Positions 9,490 to 21,244 of a stretch of DNA of 64,000 bases are shown here, piece by piece. Source of the DNA: Maratus speciosus (lineage: Eukaryota; Arthropoda; Arachnida; Araneae; Salticidae). Under the pieces are notes generated by a model, which saw nothing but the letters and a program-made list of their open reading frames with translations, was not told where the DNA came from and ran no database searches. A program made the translations under genes and the position numbers. The stretch lies in assembly GCA_963932465.1 (NCBI GenBank), contig OZ010788.1:675388484-675452483 (forward strand), read 5' to 3'. The stretch's first letter is position 1; every line of letters starts with the position of its first letter.

Positions 9490-11790
9490 TATTAATAATA
9501 ATTAGGATGAGCGAAGCGAATTCTCTACTAGGCTACACAAATTACATTTTGTCGTACGCTTTACAAAAAAAAAAAAAAAAAAAAAAAAAAACTTTTCAAT
9601 TTTGACCCGAAATTAAACATAAAAATAAATTATGACCTGTAGATTTGCACAACATTATTTTTTTACAGAATAACCTTAAAAAAATTATTATTTTAATTAA
9701 TTTATTTTACATGTTTTTGAATTACGGAAGCATTAATGCAAATAAAAAAATGAAACATGTCTATTTTCAGAAGAAAAAATGAATGATGGAGTTAGTAATT
9801 ATTGATGCAATCATGATTAATTAATTAAATAAAATATATTTTCATTATTCCGCCGAAATATCTCAAAAACTGTTTTTTAAATTTAATTAAGGAAAGAAAT
9901 ATTTTTAGACTTGATAGAAATAAAATATGATCTGTAGATTATGACAATATTATTTTATAATCAAATGATTTTACAAAAAATGTTTTTTATTATTTTGTTG
10001 AACATATTTTTCCATTATACGGGTTTATTTTTGTAAATGATAATGAAACCTTTGTATTTCTTGCAGTAAATGAAAATCATTGAGTCAGTAAAAATAACTA
10101 TAAAGTCAGGAATGATTAAGTATGTGAAATATTATCGTTGCATCAAAATTGCTCTTTTTTTAAAAAATATTTAAATAAGGAAAGGAACCTATTTATCTGC
10201 ATTTTGCGAAGACGAAATATTTTAAATATTGAAAATAACTGCAGAATTTATACTTCAAAACGTAAAAGACCATTAAACTTTCTTATATTAAAAATGTATG
10301 TTATTTGAAAGGAAAATATACATTTTAATAGAATGCTTTATTAAGATTGGTTGGAAATGGAGCATATTTTGATCCTCATTCCTTTTAATCATATAACAGT
10401 TTCACGATTTCTTTTATGAAAATTTTAAAATACCTTTTTTATGAATTTTATTTCATATTTTTAATGAATTAAAATTTGTGAAAATTCAATAATTTACATT
10501 CAATTATAAAAGTATTTTTCAGTGTTAAGACTTCAGATACACAATTTATTCTTATTATGTGAAATCATTTACGCAGCCAATACTTACGCATTTTAAAAGA
10601 ATTATATTATAATTTTTTTTGTAAAGTGGCAACAAAAGAATGGTAAACAAATAAAATTAATTGTTGTAATTAATAAAATGTAAAAACATCTTTAATAGAG
10701 CTTTTAGTTGAAAATTTAAAAATGTTTTGTAAAATTTTGCTTCGAAAATATTTTTATTTATACCAGTCTTATATCATAAATAAAAAATTCCGAAGAAATT
10801 CTTAGTTTTTCGGCTGAATTTACATTTCTAAAATTAAAATGCGCCAAAACATAAAATAACGTTTTTGCTTAATAAAGATGCAAAAATAATATTTAAAAAA
10901 TATATTGTTACTTTCAAATATTTATCTTATTAACCCCCTGACCGCTGGGTAAAAGGGCAAAATTCTAATGTTGTTTTCTCTGTAATGTAAGAAAAAAATC
11001 TAAATAAAGATGATTTTTTCAACATGACATAAAAAATTTAATTACGTATAGAAATATCAGCCTTAAGGGATAATCATAACAAAATGTTTCAAAACTGCAA
11101 TTTATTTTTTGAATTATATTAATTTAAATAATGCTTCTATTGCAGTGAAACCTGCAGCCTAGTGAACGGATATATCAGTTCGCGGCAGTGAGAAGGTTTT
11201 AAATAATGCTTCGCGAATCCAAACAACGCATGGCTTTTGCTAATAATAATAATAATAATAATAATAGCGAATACATTTGAACCGGGTAGTTTAAAGAAAA
11301 AGAGAATCTGCATTTATCCCGGACATGAACGATTTTCTTTACTGAAACGACATTCTAGAGATTTATTTTGCGCAACGTGTGCGGCTGAAGAGAGAGAGAG
11401 AGAGAGAAAAAAAAGAAACACAAATGAGCGCTTTGATTTTTGTCGCTTTTCAACAGCTGCACACACTCGGATCGTGTTTCTTTCATCGCATTGAAAATGA
11501 AGTTGTTTTGACCTCCTGTGATCTTTGCGTCAATTAAAGCTCTGTTTACTAAACAGTGACGTCTTCTCATCATTTTGGGAAGGACCGAAATTTCCATTTC
11601 TCTGAACTGTCCATGCAATCTAAATGTCAAAACCACTAAATTGCAAAAACGTATAGGGAACTCTCGCTGGCTCAACCTTCTACTTTCTGCCGCGACCGGA
11701 TAATTTTTTTTATTTTCAAACTTTTTCGCATACTTTTTATCCTTTTTGATTATTTCTACCCTTTTTTAGTGTCCCGTACTTAAAAAGTAA
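9490..11790. other. AT-rich spacer between inverted family X arms
   Basis: Very AT-rich sequence with a poly-A run (9566-9590), an (AAT)n microsatellite (11240-11266) and a Tigger-like end fragment near 11143 (CAGTGAAACCTGCAG). No frame above about 106 codons and none recognised. It is bracketed by inverted family X segments (9341-9490 and 11795-11930). Confidence 0.5.
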
Positions 11791-11794
11791 CAAG

Positions 11795-12185
11795 CTGGAA
11801 ATTGCTCGTCAAACGTGGCAAATGAGGTGCGTTTGTACTATAGCTAGTTTTATAAATAATTTTTGCACCGCATAGTGTGCTAAATGTATATTTTAGTGCA
11901 CTTCAATAAGTGCCTATCCATTTCATTCTGTTCGAAAGGCTGTCACATCATTAAAATGCACTTGAAATAATTTTTTCCCATGGGTCGTTCTGTAACGGAA
12001 AACTTTTGACTGCCCCTGTAATTACCGATTTTCATAAAATTTGAAATGAGTTGACAAATTTTTTTAACAATTATATATTTAAAATTTCAGACCATTCGAA
12101 AGGCTAAAACATCATTAAAATGCACTCGCAATTATTTTTTCCCATTGACCGTCATGTAACGGAAAACTTTTGACTGTCCCTGTAA
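11795..12185 (-). repeat. repeat family X, inverted partial copy C
   Basis: It reads as the reverse complement of the right part of copy A, including ggaaattgctcgtcaaacgt and AGGTGCGTTTGTA, followed by about two 173-bp-type units. It stops where a TTAA-flanked MITE begins at 12186. Confidence 0.8.
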
Positions 12186-12295
12186 TTAAGGGTGTTCTCA
12201 AATTCAAAAGGGCAACTTTCTGACATAAGTTTTAATTTATTTTTGTTCGAAAATGCCTGAAACTAGCTGGTGTTATTGTTCAGAAACTATGTCAT
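12186..12295. mobile_element. TTAA-flanked MITE family T, 5' fragment
   Basis: It starts TTAAGGGTGTTCTCAAATTC and matches the first ~100 bp of the complete copy at 16733-17158, then diverges. The TTAA coincides with a TTAA present in the family X target, as expected for TTAA-specific insertion. Confidence 0.7.
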
Positions 12296-12425
12296 ATTTA
12301 CAGATTATTAAACATTCACAAATATTTTTAGGAAAAATGTACAGGGACTAATTAGGTTACTTGAAGAAAAAAAAAATTCTTTGTATATTGTGTGGGGTAT
12401 CGTGTGAAAGCTTTCGTAATGCTGT
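12296..12425. repeat. dispersed repeat, inverted paralogue of 51165-51290
   Basis: The stretch containing gtggggtatcgtgtgaaagc is reverse-complementary to gctttcacacgataccccac in 51165-51290, and flanks also align. Family unknown. Confidence 0.75.
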
Positions 12426-12429
12426 ACTC

Positions 12430-13914
12430 AAAAATATATTTACGTTAATTTTAGGTTATATATTTTCAGGGACATCGTCGAAAATATGGTGCAAAAATAG
12501 GTCCCCCCCCCCCCCCATCCTATCTATTTTCGAATCTACTGAAACTAAAATTATGAAAAAATTAGAGATAGTTAGACGCTACGTTAAACCTTGCAGGAAA
12601 ATTATAGCGATTACCCGAGGTCACATAGTTTTTTAGAAAAGCGCATTTTTCTGTTACACACAAATTTCGATTTGCGGGCATTCAGCAAAGGTGTTGAGGA
12701 GCGCTGGAAGTACCTATCGTAGCAGAAGTATAAAACTGATGTTGATAAGGATTTTTGAAAATAATCGTTGGTAATTAGCAAGATATTAACCCTTAAAGAC
12801 ACGTACGGTTTGAACATTACGTAATGACAGGGGCGGCGTACTCTATATACCATCGACTTTTAAAGCCTAGCTAACAAGTTTTAATGATAGATTTGTGTAA
12901 TAAAATGTCCAGTAGAAGTATAAAATCAATAACCCTCAAATTGTTAAAAAAAAAGACTAATTTAATGAGAATTAATCGCATAAATTCTGTGGTATTCGTG
13001 ACTAGTTTTCATTGAGTAGATCTCTCAATACACCTCGAAGTGACTTTAAAAGTTAATTAAAAACCTATCTGGAAAAACGCGGCACGGACCAAGGGCGGCG
13101 TTGCTACTTTGCGACCTCCTTTCGAAGCGCCCTTAGCAAAATGGCACGTTTAAACTTTGAACAAGGGTTTTGTTTTAGCTACTCTGTAAAAAGAAAAGAT
13201 TATTACGACGCTGAATTCAGTTTTATGAAATGCAAAATGAGGTTTAAATAGGCACTACTTTTATTGTCAGTGCCGAATTAAGTTCATCATAAACAGATTA
13301 TGATAAAATTTAAAAAAGACATACAAAATAGCAATATTTCATATTATTTAGGCTTCATATCTCTTTGAACTTTTACGGTATACCTAATCATACTTTTCTA
13401 GTATATATACAGCTATATCAAACCCATCGTTTTTTACAAAGTCTTATTTTTCTTTTAGTAACAATTTTTTTAACAATACATTTAAAAATTCATATAATTT
13501 TTGTACGGAACCCTCTGAACGCGAGTAATACTCTCACTTGACCGTTTATTTCATATTTTAGGAGCCGTATACTCAACATTTTTTTATATTTCTTGGTGAG
13601 CTTGCATAAAATTTCCTACATAAGACTGCAACGTTCTACAAAACGTTCATTTTCATTTACAAAACATTAATTTTGCATTTATATTTTTGATAACATTCAT
13701 AAAAGCAAGTTTGTGACTGTTTTTATATTGGATGTAAGTGAAAGAAAGCACGCTTGACGTCAGAAGTGTCGTCGCATCAGGGCCGCTTGTTTGTTCATTG
13801 ACAGCTAATGACAATCATCCACGTTTTAGAGGAAAACCGTTAACCTTTTGATCCGCCGACGCAGCTGTTTAATAATTCTCATTCTCCCCGAACTATTCAA
13901 ATATACAGGGTGTC
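12430..13914. other. intergenic, nothing recognised
   Basis: It contains a C-run (12503-12517) and mixed AT-rich sequence. No gene, RNA or complete repeat is seen. Confidence 0.5.
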
Positions 13915-14400
13915 CACTGTCCCACTCTCAAAGATGTCCAGTTGACAATTTCTAAACCGTTAGTCATAGGCATAGAATTCCAATTACAACAAGAAAGAAA
14001 AAAATCATGCGTCAAGCATAGATTATGAAACACTTTCCAACGCATTCAGAGTAATGTAACAAAACCGCACCGTTTAAAAAAATTAAAATAGTACGTCTCA
14101 TTCAACCCTATGGAAACGCATAACACATTTCAAAACCCAATTTCAGCTGTTCCCATCTACAATCGAAAAATTATTCGAATTCTTTAAACAGCCCTGTATA
14201 TGATATAGATTTGTATCTATTCACTACATGCATGCCAAAATGGAGTTGACTTAAGAGAGACATAGACTTCAGTTGAAAATTCCCCATCAGCCATTTCCTC
14301 TCATAAGGAGAAGGGTACGTGAATACTTTTGTACAGCCCTGTAGAGGAGGTATAGAATTTATATAGGACGACTCACATGCAAAAAATGAATTCAATTTAA
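13915..14400. repeat. dispersed repeat family R, reference copy
   Basis: It begins ACAGGGTGTCCACTGTCC and contains catgcgtcaagcatagatt, gcataacacatttcaaaacc and gtatatgatatagatttgta. Paralogues are split by insertions at 27830-27928 plus 32540-32600, and at 48851-48910 plus 49483-49640. This copy therefore serves as an 'empty site' reference. Confidence 0.75.
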
Positions 14401-14502
14401 AAGCGCCTACCGAATTTTAAACCGTACACTTCCAACAATGATGACTCAAAGACAGTGCTGTAACCGTTTTCTTGTGCGTGTCCCTGTCAATGGCTAAAAA
14501 AT

Positions 14503-14605
14503 GCTATGAATGCCCTGTTCTAACAGGATCGTACTGAATTTCAGTGACTTATATCCGTTTCGATACTTTTGAAATAGCGTCCTGTCATTCAAATACTCTA
14601 CAAAC
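14503..14605. repeat. dispersed repeat family Y, copy 2
   Basis: Paralogue of positions 8-118; it ends where the family T MITE fragment begins. Confidence 0.55.
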
Positions 14606-14930
14606 GATGTCATCGAACTGTTTTTTCCGTTTTCTTGTAAACGCAATAGATCTATCAGAAAATACTGTCAAAGTTGGCATTTTGAACTGAACTTCCGAAC
14701 GAAAGAAGAAAATCCAGGCAGCAAGGGGGAAAAAAGGCCGTGTCACGTGATCGAAATCGGTTATGATTCAACAGGTAATTGATAGATCCAAAAATGGAAA
14801 ACACAGTTCGATTCCAAATCGCTTCCAGGGCCAGGCTTTTCAATTTTATATATTTCCGTTAAGAAATGAAATTGTAAATGTGACTAAACATTTTGCGCTT
14901 GTTGAGCAGAGCAGATGAGAACAGCCTTAA
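14606..14930. mobile_element. TTAA MITE family T, 3' fragment
   Basis: It aligns with the last three quarters of the complete copy at 16733-17158 (cgcaatagatctNtcagaaaa, gtcacgtgatcga, gcgcttgttgagcagagcag) and ends at TTAA (14927-14930). The 5' end is missing. Confidence 0.75.
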
Positions 14931-15860
14931 ATAAGGTAAAGACTTATTTTAAAAGCCGTTTGGATCAATAAAAACATTTCTTAAAAAGTTGCGAAATTTA
15001 AATTTTTATACTGTTCCCCGGTCCTATAAGTGATATTGAGTAAAAATTTCCTATTTCCCTGACAAGTAAGAGAAGTAAGAATACTATTTTGAGCTAATGA
15101 AATAGATTAAATGAAAACAAAAAGTCTTTTTACGAGCCATTTTACCACTAAACATCAATATTTTTTATATTATTTCAATTGTTTCACACAAGCTATAAAA
15201 ATATTATGTTTTTCACTCCCAAAAATTTCAAAGAGTTTAGACGATAACGACTATAAAAAAAAAAATAAATAAATAAATAAAACAGCGAATGACCCCTGTC
15301 GAATTTCAAACTTTTTATAAAAATGTATTCTTTATGTATTCCGCAATATAATTATAAATTTATTAAATTATAAATTTCTTGGAATTTTTTTTGTTTTTTA
15401 AATGTATTATTAAAAAAATTATAAGTATTGTGCAATGTAAATATAATTATGTGTTTATTTATTTATTAAGAAGATTAAAAAAAATAAAAAAAAACATTAT
15501 TTGCTTCATATTGTGCAAACATTATAACTTTTTATCTATTTAATTGTAAAGGATTTTGCTCATTTTTTATGATTTAATAAAATTTCCTAAATGATTTGCT
15601 TTACTTCTTACTTTTCCGGTTATTTTCAATAGAACGTAACATCACAAAACTCTCCTCTGTGTAAATTAAATCGTCTGCAACAAAAATTAAATAGCAGTCT
15701 ATTCATTTTCAGGTAGAGCTATTGCAAAAACTGTAACAAATGTATCCTAGCAATACCAACTATTATGTGATTGACACCAAAACCTAATCCATTTATGTCA
15801 ATGTCTAACAGAATATGAAATTGCAAGAAATTCCGTTCATTAGTTCTTGAGATAGACAGC
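14931..15860. other. AT-rich intergenic, nothing recognised
   Basis: Long A/T runs such as (aaat)n near 15262-15282. No coding or RNA signal. Confidence 0.5.
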
Positions 15861-15865
15861 TGTCG

Positions 15866-16310
15866 CGGAAATTGTTAAAAATACAGCCTAGCAGCGCCCC
15901 CTGTTGTGAGACAACCACCTCATCGAGTTGGAGGCTCAAATTCCAGAATAAGCTAAAACTATTATTAAAGCGCAATCGGTCTGTCAAGTCCTATCTTGGT
16001 GGAAAATACTCAAAAACCCGATTTTATACCGGTTGACACGTAGGTTCACCATTGTGTTTTCCTGCTCCCAGTCCACCCTGTTTTCATAACTTTGAGTGCA
16101 GGAAAACGCAATGGTAAACCTACCAGTCGACCGCTAAAATCCGGTTTTCAGGTGTTTTCCAGCAAGATAGGACTTGGCAGACCGATTGCATTTTAATATG
16201 GGAATCGAGTTTTAGCTAATTCTGGAATTTCAGCCGCGAACTCGATGAGGTCGTTGTCTGTGCTGCTGGCTCCCAGTCTATTATAAATCAGTCGAAATTT
16301 TTAACAAATC
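15866..16310. mobile_element. foldback element F, copy 1
   Basis: A long inverted repeat centred near 16060. Outer arms carry cctcatcgagtt / aactcgatgagg, and inner arms carry ttttcctgc / gcaggaaaac and gtaggttcaccattg / caatggtaaacctac. Copy 2 at 43254-43808 has the same organisation. Non-coding; family unassigned. Confidence 0.8.
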
Positions 16311-16732
16311 CATTACTTTCTTCTTGTATATAGAAAAAAGTAAAAAGATTTATGCTGATTACTTCCGAACCCCTCATCCAAATAGCGTCTCATAACAATC
16401 CTTTTTTGATTGCCATAGTGACCCACTGTATGGAGTTTTGATACGGAAGTGTCCTTTTTGAAAAAGAGTCAATCCCTTGTACACGCTCATTAACCCTTAA
16501 ACAATGGATTCCTTTCTCTCTTCCGAAGTGATAACATGGGTTGATCCGCCATCGCAATAACAGTGATGCCATTCAATCATACTAAATGAGGATAAACAGT
16601 GAAGTCACTCACACGCTTTAGATACACAGAGCGAAGCGATACAGCGCTAAAGCTTAAAAATCTCTGTTCCGACGAAAAATACGAGAGTTATTCTTTTTCA
16701 GTCTCCTATGGGGGCAATAAAGACAACTGCGA
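16311..16732. other. intergenic, nothing recognised
   Basis: No supported feature. A segment containing gagcgaagcg occurs here and also near 9510. Confidence 0.4.
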
Positions 16733-17158
16733 TTAAGGGTGTTCTCAAATCCAAAAGGGCAACTTTCTGACATAAGTTTTAATTTATTTTTGTTCGAAAA
16801 TTCATGAAACTGGCAGGTGTTGTTCAGAAACTATGTCACCGAGCTGTTTTTTCCATTTTTTTTGCAAACGCAATAGATCTTTCAGAAAAGAGTCTCCAAG
16901 TGGGCGTTTTGAAACGAATTTCCACGCGAAGGGAGAAAGAGCACTCAAGAGCGAGCGAAAAACGGGTTTGTCACGTGATCGAATTCGCTCCTAACTCAAT
17001 AGGTAATGGATGGATCCAAAAATGGAAAAAACAGATCCATTCCAAATCGCTTCCGTGGCCAGGCATTCCAATTTTATACATTTCAGTTAAAAAATGAATT
17101 TGTAAATACGTCAAAACGTTTAACGCTTGTTGAGCAGAGCACTTAAGAACTGCCTTAA
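16733..17158. mobile_element. TTAA MITE family T, complete copy
   Basis: The 426-bp element has ends TTAAGGGTGTTCTCAAATCC and, inverted, TTAAGGCAGTTCTTAAGTGC. TTAA at both ends suggests a piggyBac-type integrase, which is inference since no transposase of that type is in the window. The 97-codon frame inside has no family match and is not conserved in the other copies. Confidence 0.85.
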
Positions 17159-17213
17159 CAAAATCGTTTTATAACCAGGAGTGGAGCACCATCAAATTTA
17201 CTTTTTGACTTAG

Positions 17214-17842
17214 TCACCTTGAATATTTATTTTCATACCGAAGGTCGAGTTTGCCAATACACTCAGGGCTGCCACAGGCGACTACCACGCACCACTTTCT
17301 CAAAACAAAAATCTTTGATATAGAGTTTGACAACATTTGCAATAGAAATGTACTACAAAATTTATTTTTTGTAAATAGGGGTGCGAATAGAATGGAAAAA
17401 TAGTCGCTTGTGGCAGCCCTGTACCCTCTTCCTTGAAGGTTGCCTCCAGTATCTTGAGAATAGGTCTGGACGGCGTCTTGGAGATTTTCGTTGGTATAGA
17501 AGCGCAGCCCCACCAAACCTGTACTCAGCTCTCGCAAAAGGTAACAGTCAATCGGTGCCAGGTCGAACGCATCATCTTCTTTCGCAATTTCGAAGAGAAA
17601 TTGTCGATCACCATGCGTACAGTCCATACCTGGTACCGAGTCACTTTCACCTTCTTCGAGAACGGGAGACAAATCTGGAAGCAAGCGCTTCCGCACGAGT
17701 GAAAATATTCAAGACGCCCTGTAGACCGGTCTCAACACGCTGGCGGCACCTACGACGAAGAGGGTGTAAGACGGCTTGCACATGTCGTCACATGTTCAGA
17801 AGAATCTGGCATCGCTTCATAGGGCGCCCAAATATAAGGTGA
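17214..17842 (-). pseudogene. mariner transposase relic (C-terminal part)
   Basis: A minus frame of 160 codons (start 17696) contains, at residues 45-87, the string DLAPIDCYLLRELSTGLVGL and then RFYTNENLQDAVQTY. This is the C-terminal signature of mariner (DD34D) transposases, where the Asp after LAP is the third catalytic residue. The preceding PYSP is lost and the following residues diverge into non-homologous sequence; a partial repeat (gggctgccacaRgcgac at 17265 and 17404) marks rearrangement. The opposite-strand frames 17381-17842 and 17433-17702 are its shadows. No TIRs found. Confidence 0.65.
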
Positions 17843-17849
17843 ATGTGGT

Positions 17850-18230
17850 GCTCTCCATTTGACTTATTAGACTTATTAGAACTATAATAAGAAAATAAGA
17901 AAAATCCAAATTAAACAGAAAGACAACACGTGCTTTTAACGGCAAACGGTGAGTTCTGACGTTCCGTGTGGGCTCCAGATGTATCAGTCGTTGCTAATTG
18001 CAACGTGACGTCAATGCAAGCCGTCTATTGGAAAATCATCCAGATGACAAATGTCTCAATCTTCACAGTGACTATGCCGAAAAGTAACCTTAATTGTACT
18101 TGGTACTTTGATTGTACTGAGGCGAGGATAAGCATAGATGTGCTGCATGAGCCGATGCTTACTGACAACATCAGTACAGAATAACGTGTCCAGCGTATAG
18201 ATCGACATCGGCAGTTACATCCTGTCTGAA
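17850..18230. other. unassigned, less AT-rich stretch
   Basis: A 72-codon frame (17966-18184, plus) exists but I do not recognise it and see no supporting context. Confidence 0.4.
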
Positions 18231-18310
18231 CCAGGGCTTAATTTTTTTTCAGCAGAATCCGGACAGGCCGGGATCAGGCTTACATTTTCTTTCTACATAA
18301 TGGGCCTACA
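18231..18310. mobile_element. hAT-like left end fragment
   Basis: The stretch beginning CCAGGGCTTAATTTTTTTTC resembles the terminus at 1200. A matching right end is not visible, so this is a fragment. Confidence 0.45.
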
Positions 18311-18346
18311 GGTGGGCCGGTGATGTATTCTGTATTCTATGGCTTA

Positions 18347-18587
18347 CACTGTAAAAAGAAACAAAAAAATACGGACATCGTACGGGCAATCGAGAGGTCA
18401 GGACTATTTCTGTATTTTAACAGAAAATTTTCTCAGTAAATAACAGAAAAATTTCTGTTTTTCAGGAATTTACAGGGAAAATTTTCCGTTAAAATAAGGG
18501 AATAGGACTGGTTTCTCGATTGCCAATACAATTTCCGTATTTTAGTCCGGTTTCTTTCTTTCTTTCTTTTTTTTTTTTCCTACTGTG
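18347..18587. mobile_element. foldback MITE, TA-flanked, copy 2
   Basis: A 241-bp palindromic element (CACTGTAAAAAG...CTACTGTG) flanked by TA at 18345-18346 and 18588-18589. The arm motifs ctatttctgtattttaacag and gcaatcgagaRRtcaggac recur inverted. Same size and layout as 441-679. A TTTC microsatellite sits near its right end. Confidence 0.75.
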
Positions 18588-18654
18588 TATAGTAACCTAA
18601 AATATACTGTAAAAATTTCCCATAAATATGTATGCAGTATTCTAGAAAAAAGTC

Positions 18655-18780
18655 TTAACCCTTTAACTGTTAAGAGGTTAATTGTATGTTAAGAAAAATC
18701 GGAATTTTTTGTGGAAGTGAGGTCGGGCGTGATTTGTTTGATTTTTGCACGGGCCTACAGGCGGAGGTAGATTTCGAAAT
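18655..18780. repeat. dispersed repeat Z, copy 1
   Basis: It shares gttaagaaaaatcggaattt and tttttgcacgggcc with 20806-20893, where copy 2 lies. Confidence 0.65.
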
Positions 18781-18789
18781 TAAGTATAT

Positions 18790-19389
18790 TAATTGCACCA
18801 ACAAAAACTAAATCATGATTACATATAAATCCACTTTAACAATTTTATCCGGCCACTTTTGACGAATTTTTATTTCATTTTTATGTAATAGCTGGTTTTA
18901 TCAGAATCATGTTAAGGCGGTATTAAAAAAAATACTTTTCCATGCTCAACAACTCGAAATTTTCTGGCACATTTTCAGATTCATTTTTAATAGAAAAAAT
19001 ACGAAACCTGCTGACGTGATTTTTGAAAAGATTTATAAGCGACCTGTGTTTTTATTTTTCTTTCAATTAATTGAAACTTGATTAATAAACAATTATTTTC
19101 TCAGTGGGGCACTATTTTTCGTTTCTAACACAATCGCTTCGGGAAATTCTGTTCAAAATGCCCACTTTGACATCATTTTTTTAAATATATTCTGCCGCTA
19201 TCAAAAAATCGATCATTACGGTACATTATATAGTTTCTGAAGAAGAGAATCTATCAACTGGACGCGTTTGAGAGCAAAAATTAATTAAAAAATTAGTAAG
19301 AAATTTAAGCAGTTTGGATTTGAATACATTCTTAATAAGATGGTTTTTTTCTTCAATCGCTATGTATTTTTAATTTGTTTTTGCTGTAA
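18790..19389. other. AT-rich intergenic, nothing recognised
   Basis: No supported signal. Confidence 0.5.
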
Positions 19390-19990
19390 GAATTTGTCCT
19401 ATCAAAAACTTGTCGATATAAATGTTGAAGACAATATTAAGAAGATCTATGATAAATTCATGGGGATTTTATATCTTGTGAATTGACGGAGTTATAGAAA
19501 TTTTTCTTCTTCACCCCCCCCCCCCCCTTTTTTTGTTTTCGTTTTTTATTTTTATTTTTTTTTATGGTACGAATTGGTCCTATCAAAAACTTGTGAATAC
19601 AAAAGTTGTAGATAATATTAAGGAGATGTATAATAAAATTAATTGGATTTGATATCTTGAGGATTGACGAAGTTATGAATTTTTTTCTCCCAAAAACCCT
19701 ATTTTTGGGCTCCTTGAGCCCATTTTTAATTTTATCCAAAATCTGTGATATATAAATTTTTGGTCCTATTTTTAGAAGCAATAAAAACTTTAAACTGATT
19801 TGATATGTACAAAAATTAAGAAGTTATGGGGGTTTTTCTGTTTTCACAAAACCACTCCCTATTTCCACCCCCTTGGTCCGATTTTGCCCATTCACAAACT
19901 TGACCGAGATTTTATGCCCCTTGATTTTATGTATCAGTTTGGAAGAGATTTGTGCAGCATTGTGGAAGTTATCGTGTCCAGAAGAAAGTG
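19390..19990. repeat. degenerate tandem repeat, ~181-bp period
   Basis: Units start at 19390 and 19571 (gaattNgtcctatcaaaaac); the next copies near 19760 and 19880 are more decayed. A C-run sits at 19514-19527. The 107-codon frame on the minus strand reads through the repeat. Confidence 0.7.
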
Positions 19991-20016
19991 ATATATATAT
20001 AGAGAGATAGATAGAT

Positions 20017-20051
<35 letters not shown>

Positions 20052-20052
20052 A
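19990..20052. repeat. (TA)n / (CA)n microsatellite
   Basis: Alternating atatat, gatagata and cacaca runs. Confidence 0.9.
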
Positions 20053-20171
20053 AGTTTTTTACTGATGGTGGTTTTGGGTTCTAGGGGTCATGATCGGTGT
20101 AGATCTGCAACAATTTTTCAGAAATTCCAACATAGGGGAAAATGTAATAGGTAGTATTTCATACGAAATCT

Positions 20172-20597
20172 ACCTAAAAGGCAACTTTCTGACATAAATT
20201 TTAATTTATTTTTGTTCGAAAATGTATGAAACTAGCAGGTGTTGTTGTTCAGAAACTATGTCATCGAGGTGTTTTTTTCGTTTTTTTTTTTTTTTTTTTT
20301 GCAAACGCAATAGATCTTTCAGAAAAGAGTGTCAAAGTGGGCGCTTTGAACCGAATGTCCGCGCGAAAGTAGAAAAATCACTCGAGAGCGGGCGAAAAAC
20401 GGGTTTGTCACGTGATCGAATTCGCTTCTAACTCAATAGGAAATGGATGGATCCAAAATTGAAAAAAAAACAGTGCCATTGCAAATCGCTTCCATGACCA
20501 GGCTTTCCAGTTTTATATCTTTCCGTTAAAAAATGAATTTGTAAGTGTGTCAGAACGTTTTGCGCTTGTTGAGCAGAGCAGTTAAGAACAGCCTTAA
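20172..20597. mobile_element. TTAA MITE family T, nearly complete copy
   Basis: It aligns throughout with 16733-17158 and ends in TTAA (20594-20597), while the first ~15 bp including the 5' TTAA are replaced. A T-run (20281-20300) interrupts the conserved cgttt...gcaaacgcaatag segment. Confidence 0.8.
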
Positions 20598-20805
20598 CAG
20601 TTTCATTTTTTTGACACAATAAACTAAAAATAGTGAGAAAATACTACTTTCTCCGTACTAAGATGTCTGCGTTATAATAATCGAAAAATGTCTGCCAATT
20701 AATAAAGCCAAAGTTATAGTTAAAAATAAGTGGTGTTCCAAAGCTTTTAGTAACGACGTAAACAAACTCTGTTTGCGTGAGCTCGAGCAGTTCTCGTCAA
20801 AAATT

Positions 20806-21240
20806 GTTAAGGGGTTAATTGCATGTTAAGAAAAATCGGAATTTTTTGTGGAAGTGGAATCGGGCGTACCTCGATGATTTTTGCACGGGCCGGGACTTGA
20901 ACCGCGAAAATACAAACGGGCCGGATAAGGGGCGAACTTTTAGTTTTTGCACTGTGCCGTTATTGCTTTCATTCGGGTCGGGCCCGTGCAGACCTCTACC
21001 TTCTAGAATCCTGGGTAAGGGAAGGAGAAGCATTTCCTCCCGAGCGTTCTGATGAAGGTGATTTTGTAATTGCGTGAGCCAAGAACGAACTGAGTCCTTC
21101 AAGATGACGAATTCATTGTCATGCCAGATCATTGGACAAAATCGCAGGACTCGAAATAATTAGGAAGTCGCTCGATTTAGCAAGATTATTCGGAACTGAA
21201 TCACACTTCGAATGGTTACATTCACTTTTTTTCATCCTTT
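20806..21240. repeat. dispersed repeat Z copy 2 with hAT-like end
   Basis: It begins as repeat Z. The stretch gggtcgggcccgtgcagacctct (20966-20995) resembles a hAT-type terminus read inward. The part 21100-21240 (aattaggaagtcgctcgattta) is paralogous to 23300-23370. Confidence 0.5.
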
Positions 21241-21244
21241 ACCT

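Noticed and set aside
17381..17842. 153-codon plus-strand frame
   Set aside because: Antisense shadow of the mariner relic on the minus strand.
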